Shown here: positions 15,976 to 23,372 of the stretch, in pieces
Layout of the letters: every line of letters starts with the position of its first letter
Position numbering within the stretch: the first letter of the stretch is position 1
Source: Clostridiaceae bacterium BRH_c20a
Lineage (GTDB): Bacteria; Bacillota; Peptococcia; Peptococcales; BICA1-8
Assembly (NCBI GenBank): GCA_000961765.1
Contig: LADT01000022.1
Coordinates: 1 to 36,000 of the forward strand
Direction of reading: 5' to 3'
DNA length: 36,000 bases
The notes under the pieces: model-generated
The model's database searches: none
What the model was told of the DNA's origin: nothing
The model's input: only the letters and a program-made list of their open reading frames with translations
Program-made: the position numbers and the translations under genes

Positions 15976-16332
15976 TTAGAATGTAATAATTTTATCACTG
16001 TTAGTAACCCATTCAGCTAATTCAGCCATTGTAGATTTTTGTGCGCCCTCAAAATAAGGATGATTTTTATAAATTCCGCAACGGGCCATACATGTTCCAC
16101 ATACCTTAACCGGAACGCCTTGGGAAATAAGCTCTTTAAGCATTTGAGATAAATCCTGGTCATACCCTTCAGGTGGCTTGCAAATGTCTCGTGCCATATC
16201 AACAGAATCATTCATTAAAAATATTCTTACTTCCTGTCCTGTTTCCAATAGTTTTCCTGCCAAACGCAATCCATTCCACGTTACATCTGTACTATCATAG
16301 GGTTCACGATTAAAAATGATTAGAACTTTCAT
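15976..16332 (-). CDS. DsrE-like family protein, cysteine-rich variant
   Basis: The 118-residue product matches the DsrE/DsrF fold: VLIIFNREPYDSTDVTWNGLRLA, the strand VRIFLMNDSVDMA, and the cysteine loop VKVCGTCMARCGIY (C78, C81, C85). The cysteines lie where the family carries its reactive thiol. It is only distantly similar to the operon A DsrE-like protein. ATG after AAAGGAG, about 30 bases past the dxs-like fragment, so cotranscribed from element C. Confidence 0.83.
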   Translation of the reverse strand: MKVLIIFNREPYDSTDVTWNGLRLAGKLLETGQEVRIFLMNDSVDMARDICKPPEGYDQDLSQMLKELISQGVPVKVCGTCMARCGIYKNHPYFEGAQKSTMAELAEWVTNSDKIITF

Positions 16333-16363
16333 AACAAAACTCCTTTCAAGATTTTTTTATTTT

Positions 16364-16747
16364 TTAAATTAATAAGTATGCACTAAAATCCCTAAATTCT
16401 GGCCCAGTATTGAAAACATCATGTTCACTCTCACTAAACTTCGGAAATCCCGATAATCCTCCTAATTTCCTGAGTGAATCAAACTGGTCCCTTCTTCCCG
16501 TTACTATTTTGTGAACATACGACTGATGACCAACATCCCAGATAATTTTATCAGAAGGTGAATTGAACACCCTACGTAGGGCAAGTGTCAGTTCTACCAC
16601 ACCTAAATTAGAAGCAAGATGACCCCCTGTTTTAGATATTTTATTAATCAAAAAACTCCTTATCTCAACTGCCAATTGGGTAATTTCCTCAAAATTCAGT
16701 TTTTTTATATCATTTGGAGAGTTGGCTTTATCCAAAAGGTTAGTCAA
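16364..16747 (-). CDS. truncated 1-deoxy-D-xylulose-5-phosphate synthase (N-terminal part only)
   Basis: The 127-residue frame is a good match to the first 115 or so residues of DXS (normally about 620). Visible are [20 protein letters not shown], then [20 protein letters not shown], then [14 protein letters not shown]. The next DXS motif (GTGHSSTS) is replaced after NTG by [12 protein letters not shown] and stop, so the ThDP-binding and transketolase parts are absent. It cannot be an active DXS. Yet it has a start (TTG 16747) with AAGGTG, and an intact promoter element upstream. It may be a relic kept as a leader of the operon, or a repurposed small protein. Confidence 0.8.
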   Translation of the reverse strand: MTNLLDKANSPNDIKKLNFEEITQLAVEIRSFLINKISKTGGHLASNLGVVELTLALRRVFNSPSDKIIWDVGHQSYVHKIVTGRRDQFDSLRKLGGLSGFPKFSESEHDVFNTGPEFRDFSAYLLI

Positions 16748-16813
16748 ATAGGTCTCACCTTCATTTTTAGTTCTAGGTAATTTTATTTAAGCATTCTCCA
16801 TTTTCTCTTTTTG

Positions 16814-16885
16814 TTTAATTTTATATTAATAAAATGCCTACTACAAATATATATATGTTAAAATTACTATTGAAAATATCTATAG
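16814..16885. promoter_or_regulatory. LysR-type promoter element C (operon C / lysR divergent region)
   Basis: TTTAATTTTA (16814-16823), 45 bases, ATTGAAAATATCTAT (16869-16883). Dyad flanks are ACTAT/ATAGT. The minus-strand -35 is TTGTAG and -10 TAAAAT, directed to the dxs-like fragment. The dyad ends 17-19 bases before the lysR ATG on the other strand, so binding would probably also block lysR, the common autorepression layout. Confidence 0.85.
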
Positions 16886-16901
16886 TTAGAGGTGAGTAAT
16901 A

Positions 16902-17795
16902 ATGAACTTTACCCATTTAAGGTCCTTTTACTATGTGGGGAAATATTTGAGTTTTTCTGAAGCAGCAAAAAATTTATATATTAGTCAGCCCACAGTTTCC
17001 ATACAAGTAAGAAGATTAGAAGAAGAATTACAAGTTAAGTTAATTGAACAATTGGGAAAGAAAGTCTATCTGACTGATGCAGGTAAAAGGTTATACAGTT
17101 ATGCAACTGAAATATTTAAGCTTGCAAAAGAAGCTAATTTAATGATAAATGATATTAGTGATTTTAACATTGGGCAAGTTTTATTAGGTGCTGGCACAAC
17201 AGCAGGCATTTATTTGCTTCCTGAATTACTTGGTTCTTTTAAAGCAGACTATCCAAAAGTAGAAATTAAATTACAAATAGGTAATTCTAAACATATTACT
17301 CAAAGGCTACTTGATAATGAAATTGATTTTGCAGTAATTGGTGAGGGGCTGGATTTAGATTTAGATTTAAGATCTCAATCAATAACTAAAGATGAGTTAG
17401 TTTTAATAGTCTCACCTAATCATCCTTTGGCTATAAAAACTGAAGTATCTATTTTAGATTTATGTAATGAAACATTTATTTTAAGGGAAAGAGGTTCTAG
17501 TTCTAGGGAAATTTTCGAAAACTCTATTATAAAAAATAATGTAAAAATAAATGTAGCAATGGAGTTCAATTGTGTAGAAGCTATTAAAAAAGCAGTTTCA
17601 GCAAATTTAGGTGTTTCTGTTGTTTCTAACAGTTCCTTTAAATTAGAAAAGCAACAAAATGTAATTGCCAGTCTAAAAATCAAAGACCTTGATTTGGTGA
17701 GAAATATTTATTTGGTTTATCATAAAGACAAAGAATTTGCAAATGTTATTAAGAATTGTATCAAGTATATATCTTTAGGAATAGACATTAAGTGA
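16902..17795 (+). CDS. LysR-family transcriptional regulator
   Basis: The 297-residue protein has the winged HTH at 1-60 (FTHLRSFYYVGKYLSFSEAA, then LYISQPTVSIQVRRLEEEL) and a two-lobed effector domain (about 90-290), with GQVLLGAGTTAGIYLLPELL as its entry. It resembles the CysL/CbbR branch of LysR proteins that respond to sulfur or carbon metabolites; the ligand is not evident. ATG after AGAGGTGAG. It is transcribed away from operons A-C, and I infer it controls them through elements A, B and C. Confidence 0.93.
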   Translation: MNFTHLRSFYYVGKYLSFSEAAKNLYISQPTVSIQVRRLEEELQVKLIEQLGKKVYLTDAGKRLYSYATEIFKLAKEANLMINDISDFNIGQVLLGAGTTAGIYLLPELLGSFKADYPKVEIKLQIGNSKHITQRLLDNEIDFAVIGEGLDLDLDLRSQSITKDELVLIVSPNHPLAIKTEVSILDLCNETFILRERGSSSREIFENSIIKNNVKINVAMEFNCVEAIKKAVSANLGVSVVSNSSFKLEKQQNVIASLKIKDLDLVRNIYLVYHKDKEFANVIKNCIKYISLGIDIK

Positions 17796-17846
17796 AGTTA
17801 CAGATTGCTACATTTATTCAAGTAGTCTTTTCAAATAGTAAAATAA

Positions 17847-17873
17847 GAGAACCCCTTTAAAAGAGAAGTTCTC
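17847..17873. terminator. possible bidirectional terminator between lysR and chrA
   Basis: GAGAAC and GTTCTC lie 15 bases apart, with partial pairing inside. It sits between two converging genes, which is its main support. Confidence 0.45.
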
Positions 17874-17882
17874 CCATTGTCT

Positions 17883-19091
17883 TTAAAAACCGTAAAATGC
17901 AATTCCACCAATAATACAAAAAGAAACAACTTTCCATGGGGCAACTCTCCAAAACATTAGCATACCAAAGGCGATAAGGGCTAAGCTAAAGTCAAAAGGA
18001 TTATTTATTGCTTTGGTCCAAATAGGGTCATATAGTGCTGCTAATAATATCCCCACTACAGCTGCATTAATACCAGTTATTGCTGATTGAAACTTTGAAT
18101 TCATTCTTATAGCTTGCCAAAAAGGCAAACCACCGATAATGATTAAAAATGAAGGGAGAAATATGGCAACAGTTGCAGTCAAAGAACCTATTAACCCCTT
18201 TGCAACTGCACCCAAATATGCTGCAAAAGTAAACAATGGACCTGGTACAGCTTGAGCGGCACCATAACCTGCAATAAATTGAGTTTGACTTGCCCAGCCT
18301 ACAGGCACAACCTCAGCTTGGAGTAAAGGAAGAACAACATGACCCCCACCAAAAACTAATGAACCGACACGGAAAAAACTATCAAAAATTGCAAGAAGTT
18401 GATTGTCACTTACTTGTCTTAAAAGTGGTAAGCCCAATAGTAGAACAATAAATATAACCCATGAAGCCAAAGATATACCTCTACTAATAGGTATATTGAT
18501 GCCTAGCGAAGAATCCTCAACTTCTATTTTAGGGAGAAATAACCACCCAAATATTCCTGCAAGTAAAATAATTAATATTTGTTTCATGGTGAAAGGTAGT
18601 AATAAAGTAAGGACAGCAGAAAAAACTACTATAGTCGCTCTAGTTTTATCAGGAGCTAAAGATTTTGCCATTCCCCATACAGCATGGGCTACAACGGCAA
18701 CAGCAACTATAGTAAGACCATGAAGCCAGCCTGCATTACTAATATCATATCCTTGAACGAAGGTAGCAAAAAGGAATAATACAAAAGCTGAGGGAAATGT
18801 AAAACCAATCCAGGATGCAACTCCCCCCATCAATCCAGCCCGTAAAATACCAATTGCTATACCTACCTGACTGCTTGCGGGTCCAGGTAGAAATTGACAG
18901 AGAGCTACTAAATCAGCATAGCTTTTCTCATCTAACCATTTGCGCTTTTCTACATACTCATTTCTAAAGTACCCCAAGTGTGCTATAGGACCTCCAAAGG
19001 ATGTTAAGCCTAATCTTGAGGCTACACTAAACACTTCAATCATCTTTCGGAAGAAGTTAGTATCTTTATTCAGGTTATCATTTTTTTGCAC
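17883..19091 (-). CDS. chrA: chromate transporter family protein (CHR, two-domain form)
   Basis: The 402-residue product has two homologous CHR halves. The N-terminal half has FGGPIAHLGYFRNEYV, then LPGPASSQVGIAIG. The C-terminal half has FGGGHVVLPLLQ, then GYGAAQAVPGPLFTFAAYLG. About ten to twelve membrane segments. Known members export chromate, a sulfate analogue, so a sulfate-like anion is a reasonable natural substrate next to the sulfur island. Start is GTG 19091 after AAGGAGG. A weak look-alike of the LysR dyad lies at about 19180-19195 but without the promoter blocks. Confidence 0.92.
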   Translation of the reverse strand: MQKNDNLNKDTNFFRKMIEVFSVASRLGLTSFGGPIAHLGYFRNEYVEKRKWLDEKSYADLVALCQFLPGPASSQVGIAIGILRAGLMGGVASWIGFTFPSAFVLFLFATFVQGYDISNAGWLHGLTIVAVAVVAHAVWGMAKSLAPDKTRATIVVFSAVLTLLLPFTMKQILIILLAGIFGWLFLPKIEVEDSSLGINIPISRGISLASWVIFIVLLLGLPLLRQVSDNQLLAIFDSFFRVGSLVFGGGHVVLPLLQAEVVPVGWASQTQFIAGYGAAQAVPGPLFTFAAYLGAVAKGLIGSLTATVAIFLPSFLIIIGGLPFWQAIRMNSKFQSAITGINAAVVGILLAALYDPIWTKAINNPFDFSLALIAFGMLMFWRVAPWKVVSFCIIGGIAFYGF

Positions 19092-19359
19092 AATTATTTT
19101 CCTCCTTAAGCTTCATAAATCATTTTCGCGGTTGCCTTAATATTATGTTTCATTTCGTGTATAACTTATTGAATTAAATTAATGAAAATATTTTTCCTAT
19201 CTTATTATCCTAACCTCTCCTTATTTTCTCTACTAAACCTATTCCCATTTGCAAATTAGTTGCATTTTAAAATTAATACTTGAAACTCATTTTCTGCTTA
19301 GTGAAAGTGGTTAATAATTGTTTAGGAACTTTTGCATAATAAATAAAAAATTAAATCCC

Positions 19360-19420
19360 TTGCCTTCAAAAAGATACTTTGTTAAAATAATATCGTATTC
19401 CGATATCATATCGCGATACC
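19360..19420 (+). promoter_or_regulatory. fetAB promoter with PadR-type dyad
   Basis: TTGCCT (19360-19365), 17 bases, TAAAAT (19383-19388). Directly after the -10 box lies the dyad ATATCG-TATTC-CGATAT (19390-19406), then ATATCGCGATAC (19408-19419). The same dyad with the same five-base spacer is at 25160-25176, in front of padR. This position would suit a repressor. The region 19092-19359 holds nothing else that I recognise; 19421-19579 is leader with a possible 15-codon frame at 19502. Confidence 0.75.
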
Positions 19421-19579
19421 TAAAATTATATATATGGGTAGGAAAAAATGCAATACTAAATTTTAAGGAATATTTAATCTAAGGTATTTTAGAAAAAGGA
19501 AATGACCGTTAAGGATAAGATTAGAAATGAGGAATCGAAAGAGGCTTAAGAATTTATAAGATTAGGGGGTAAAATTTAA

Positions 19580-20206
19580 GTGTTTTTACTTAAAGACGTG
19601 AAATACAAAGATATTTTATATATTAAGGACCTAGAGATTCCTAGGAAGAAAATTACTTCTATTGTAGGAGAAAGTGGTAGCGGAAAATCCACACTGCTAA
19701 AACTTTTAAATAAATTAATAAGTTGTGATACTGGAGATGTCTTTTATAATAATCAACCACTTAGTGAAATAGACTCAGTTGAATTAAGAAGAAATGTAGT
19801 ACTGCTTCCCCAATCTCCTTCTATCTTTAGTGGGAGTATTAAAGATAACCTCTTGATAGGACTAAAGTTTTCTGAAAAGCCGCTAGCTTCCGATAAGAAG
19901 TTAGTTGAAGTGCTAAAGCTGGTCAAATTGAACAAGGAATTAAGTGAATATGCAAATAATTTATCTGGTGGAGAAAAACAAAGACTAGCTATTGGTAGAG
20001 TACTTCTGCTGGAGCCCGAAGTATTACTATTAGATGAGCCTTCCTCAGCTCTTGATGAGGATACAGAAAACATGATTATTATGGCATTAGTAAACTATAC
20101 TAGGGAAAAAAATAAGACCCTTATAATGATCACTCATTCTAAAAATGTAGCCTATCAATTTTCTGATAGAATTATTGAAATAAAAAAAGGGACAGTAATA
20201 AATTAG
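19580..20206 (+). CDS. fetA: ABC transporter ATP-binding protein, FetA type
   Basis: The 208-residue protein has Walker A GESGSGKST (30-38), Q-loop LLPQSPSIF, signature LSGGEKQR, Walker B VLLLDEPSSALD and H-loop MITHS. It is a stand-alone ATPase paired with the FetB-type permease gene 15 bases downstream. FetAB is known in E. coli as an iron exporter that protects against oxidative stress. GTG start, with GGGGG twelve bases upstream, a rather long spacing. The upstream dyad suggests PadR control. Confidence 0.88.
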   Translation: MFLLKDVKYKDILYIKDLEIPRKKITSIVGESGSGKSTLLKLLNKLISCDTGDVFYNNQPLSEIDSVELRRNVVLLPQSPSIFSGSIKDNLLIGLKFSEKPLASDKKLVEVLKLVKLNKELSEYANNLSGGEKQRLAIGRVLLLEPEVLLLDEPSSALDEDTENMIIMALVNYTREKNKTLIMITHSKNVAYQFSDRIIEIKKGTVIN

Positions 20207-20221
20207 AAGGGGGTGTAGTCT

Positions 20222-21007
20222 ATGAACGGAGTAATAGACTTACAATTATGGCAAATGGCAGCAGCCTATCTTTTCATTGTAATTTTACTCTTTATTGTAA
20301 GAGCGAGAGGTATCTCACGGGAAAGAGAAATTTTAGTTTCTACAATACGAATGACAATCCAACTTATATTAACAGGCTATATTCTTGTCTTTTTATTTGA
20401 AAATATAAACCCACTATACACAATTTCTGTAATAGCAATTATGGAAGCATTTGCTATTTATAATATTTTCACAAGAACAAAAGTGAAACTTTCGAGACCG
20501 CTCAAAAATATAATTGCTTTTTCTATGCTATTTGGAACTTTATCAAGCCTTATGTTTTTCTTACTTGTGGTAATTAATATTTCACCTTGGTATGATCCTA
20601 GATACTATATACCCATTGCAGGAATGCTTATTGGTAATTCAATGACTGGTATTTCATTAGGTGTCAACAGGCTTGTAGATGGGATGATTTCTCAGAGGCA
20701 TCTTGTTGAATCTGCATTAATGCTTGGTGCAACTCCCAAAATGGCAGCGAAAGATTATGTCAATAATGCTTTTGATGCTGCCATTCTTCCAACAGTTAAC
20801 TCTATGGTCGGAATGGGTATTGTCTTTTTGCCAGGAATGATGACAGGACAAATTCTCTCTGGTATATCTCCTATAACTGCAATTGAGTACCAAATAGCAA
20901 TCATGCTTGGTATTGTTGGAAGTGTTGCATTAACTGTAATATTATTTGTTCAACTAGGCTATAAAACATTCTTTAATGAGCATAGTCAGTTAATAATTAG
21001 TGATTAG
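20222..21007 (+). CDS. fetB: ABC transporter permease, FetB/UPF0014 family
   Basis: The 261-residue product has about seven membrane segments and the family signature runs GMLIGNSMTGISLGVNRL and ESALMLGATPKMAAKD, then MVGMGIVFLPGMMTGQILSG. Length matches the family. It forms the membrane part of the transporter with FetA. The substrate in characterised members is iron; given the DoxX/DoxD and redox genes nearby, a metal or redox stress role is plausible. ATG after GGGGG. Confidence 0.92.
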   Translation: MNGVIDLQLWQMAAAYLFIVILLFIVRARGISREREILVSTIRMTIQLILTGYILVFLFENINPLYTISVIAIMEAFAIYNIFTRTKVKLSRPLKNIIAFSMLFGTLSSLMFFLLVVINISPWYDPRYYIPIAGMLIGNSMTGISLGVNRLVDGMISQRHLVESALMLGATPKMAAKDYVNNAFDAAILPTVNSMVGMGIVFLPGMMTGQILSGISPITAIEYQIAIMLGIVGSVALTVILFVQLGYKTFFNEHSQLIISD

Positions 21008-21087
21008 AAAAAAACAATTTAATTATTCCCCGCAATCATTAAATAGTCCTGAGGTCTATATCCAAACCTCAAATCCGATATTTTCTT

Positions 21088-21143
21088 TTGACAATTTAAT
21101 TAATATATAAAATAATAAGTTAAAACCTTGTTAAACTAAACAA
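21088..21143 (+). promoter_or_regulatory. promoter of the two-component system with palindromic box
   Basis: TTGACA (21088-21093), 17 bases, AATAAT (21111-21116). Twelve bases on lies TTGTTAAACTAAACAA (21128-21143), with arms TTGTT/AACAA. A partial match, TTGTTAAACGAA, lies upstream of the DoxX/DoxD gene at 23279-23290. This might be the response regulator's binding site. Confidence 0.55.
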
Positions 21144-21173
21144 ACCAATATATCTTATTTAAGGTGAATACAA

Positions 21174-21349
21174 ATGCTATATTTTTATGAATTTTTTTAT
21201 AAAGCCTTCAGTGGCTAGCGTTTTTTGCAATTATTCATGCTTTCGCAGATTGGGGACATGTTTTCATTCCAATTCAACAACAATACTCTAGCGAACAAAC
21301 ATACCTAATACTTCGTATTCTTAGGATTATTGTTAATGCCTTATCTTTT
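21174..21349 (+). other. frameshifted 5' end of the histidine kinase gene
   Basis: ATG 21174 follows AAGGTG and reads YFYEFFYKAFSG then TAG at about 21216. The next frame, open from 21202 or so, reads WLAFFAIIHAFADWGHVF and continues without break into the kinase. One added base in GTGGCTAG joins them. The kinase thus lost its first membrane segment from the intact frame. Confidence 0.75.
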
Positions 21350-22519
21350 ATGTTTATAGTTCAGTTTGGTGTATCGCTATGGATTAATACCAAAAATAAG
21401 TGTGGAAAATTGAGGTTAATGCCAATAACTATTTTTACTTTATGGTTATCCTACCTTTTTATTACTATCCTATCCTATGATTATAGGAGTAATCTTGAGT
21501 GGATACGAATTGGCGATATTTGGTCCAGATATTTAATGGCTTTTCCAGGTGCTTTTCTATCGGGTTATGCAATTTTACTACAGAAAAACGAATTTAAAAA
21601 ATTTGGTTTTACTAGATTTCTTTGGTCTTTACAAATTGCAGCTATTTCTTTCATTATTTACAGCTTGTCCGCAGGACTAATTGTACCTTCTGGGTCGGTT
21701 GGTCTATCTACTCTAATAAATTCTGATATGTTTTTCCAAATGACTGGAATACCCATTGAAATTATAAGAGGTATTAGTGGACTCGTTCTTTCCATTTCTA
21801 TAGTTATAATTTTACAAGTATTTGATAAAGAGTACATTCTTCGTATCCAAGAAATCGAGATAGCTAAAGCAAGATTAGAAGAAAGAAATAATCTAGCACA
21901 AGATTTGCATGATGATATTATTCAGTCTTTGTATGCTACTAACTTAGAAATAGAGGATATTAAACTATCGGTTGATAAAATAAATGATAAAAAATCTCAG
22001 GAAGTATCGGAAAAATTGTCTTTTCTTTTAAAAAACAGAAGTAAAATAATAGATCAAATTCGTGAATATATTGGTGAGCTAAAGATGGCTAATCGTGTCG
22101 AAGTATCTTTGCGGAAGCGCCTAGAAAATTTGATTAATGAATTTGATTTAAAAAACAAAATGTATGTAAAATGTGAGTTTGATTTAAAAGATGAGCTAGT
22201 TTCTTTAACTACCCAATACCATTTAACTCTAATCTTAAAAGAAGCTGTAAGTAATGTTATTAGACATGCTAAAGCTCAGAACTTCTTGGTAAGAATAAGT
22301 AGTAATGACACAGATTTGATATTAGAAATTAGTGATGATGGAGTCGGGTTTAACGAAAGACCCGATAAAAATTACTACAAGAAGGGTTTAGCACAGGGTC
22401 TGAATAATATAAAGAAAAGAGTAGAAATTTTAAATGGCTTCATAGAAATTAAAACCAAGGTTAACGAGGGAACTAAAATTATTATTAAGATACCAATTAA
22501 CGGAGGTCAGTATGATTAG
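21350..22519 (+). CDS. NarL-family sensor histidine kinase (membrane sensor, HisKA_3)
   Basis: Coordinates give the in-frame part from the first ATG; the true start is probably 21174, beyond a frameshift. The N-terminal 155 residues hold about five membrane segments and little extracellular mass, so it may sense inside the membrane. Then comes a short coiled coil and the HisKA_3 H-box ERNNLAQDLHDDIIQSLY (His 187), followed by HATPase_c with EAVSNVIRHAK and DDGVGF. Its last codons overlap the response regulator gene by eight bases, so they are a pair. RBS and promoter lie at 21160 and 21088. Confidence 0.88.
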   Translation: MFIVQFGVSLWINTKNKCGKLRLMPITIFTLWLSYLFITILSYDYRSNLEWIRIGDIWSRYLMAFPGAFLSGYAILLQKNEFKKFGFTRFLWSLQIAAISFIIYSLSAGLIVPSGSVGLSTLINSDMFFQMTGIPIEIIRGISGLVLSISIVIILQVFDKEYILRIQEIEIAKARLEERNNLAQDLHDDIIQSLYATNLEIEDIKLSVDKINDKKSQEVSEKLSFLLKNRSKIIDQIREYIGELKMANRVEVSLRKRLENLINEFDLKNKMYVKCEFDLKDELVSLTTQYHLTLILKEAVSNVIRHAKAQNFLVRISSNDTDLILEISDDGVGFNERPDKNYYKKGLAQGLNNIKKRVEILNGFIEIKTKVNEGTKIIIKIPINGGQYD

Positions 22520-23183
22520 ATTAATGATTGTTGATGACCAGAAAGTAGTCCGCGTAGGATTAATTAATATTTTAAAGCATTACCCTAATCTTAATGTTAT
22601 AGGTGAAGCAGGTTCACAAGATGAAGCTATTAAAAAATCTACGGAGATTAAGCCTGATGTAATTCTCATGGATGTAAAGCTATCAACTGTGGGACAGATT
22701 AGCCAAAATAACGGAATATCTGCCTGCCGTAAAATAAAAGAAATTTTACCCAATACAAAAATAATTATGCTTAGCTCATTTGCTGATGATGAATTAATTC
22801 ATGAATCCATCTTAGCTGGTGCTAATGGATACTTATTAAAAGGAATAGATAGTAAAGAATTAATAAAATCCATTGAAATGGTCATTGATGGAAAATCAGT
22901 TTTAGATCCAAATATAATTGATAAAGTATTAGTAACGATGAGGAAAATGTCAAAACAGCAAACACTTTTGGATAAATTAACAAAACAGGAAATAGAGATT
23001 CTGAAATTGATAGCCTTAGGTAAAAAAAATAAAGAAATCTCCTCTGCAATGTGTCTAGGTGAAAAAACCATAAGAAATTATATAAGTCAGATATTATCGA
23101 AGTTAAATGTTAGTAATCGGGTAGAAGCAGCCAATTTCGCTTTACAGAATGATTTATTTAATTTTAAAAAGGACATGTCCTGA
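22512..23183 (+). CDS. NarL/FixJ-family response regulator
   Basis: The 223-residue protein has a receiver domain: acidic pair DD at 8-9, phosphoacceptor D54 in ILMDVKLS, and lysine in YLLKG. After D54 there is an insertion (STVGQISQNNGIS) where most relatives have a short PGMDG-type loop. The C-terminus is a LuxR-type HTH (LTKQEIEILKLIALGKKNKE ... EKTIRNYISQILSKLNVSNR). It starts inside the kinase gene and ends in a terminator. Its target may be its own promoter and the DoxX/DoxD gene just downstream. Confidence 0.93.
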   Translation: MIRLMIVDDQKVVRVGLINILKHYPNLNVIGEAGSQDEAIKKSTEIKPDVILMDVKLSTVGQISQNNGISACRKIKEILPNTKIIMLSSFADDELIHESILAGANGYLLKGIDSKELIKSIEMVIDGKSVLDPNIIDKVLVTMRKMSKQQTLLDKLTKQEIEILKLIALGKKNKEISSAMCLGEKTIRNYISQILSKLNVSNRVEAANFALQNDLFNFKKDMS

Positions 23184-23207
23184 TTTTTTGCTGGATATGT
23201 CCTTTTT
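23166..23207 (+). terminator. terminator after the response regulator gene
   Basis: AAAAAGGACAT and ATGTCCTTTTT form an eleven-base stem around a 20-base loop; the stem begins in the last codons of the gene. Confidence 0.85.
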
Positions 23208-23372
23208 ATTTGTGACATTTTTTGAACTGAGGAAATGAGTATTAACACTATTAAATAAACGGGTAGTAAAGGATAATCTTGTTAAACGAATATTCACCAT
23301 TTCATGAACAAAGTTGTTATATATTTCACAGCAAGGTGGGTATTCAAAAAAAAACCTAAGGAGGAGATGAAA

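Noticed and set aside
19180-19195. Fourth LysR element upstream of chrA
   Set aside because: AATGAAAATATTTTT matches only about 11 of 15 bases and the -35 and -10 blocks at the fixed distance are missing.
19502-19549. 15-codon leader peptide gene before fetA
   Set aside because: An ATG with nearby AAGGAA exists, but the spacing is too short and there is no regulatory pattern such as repeated codons or an attenuator.
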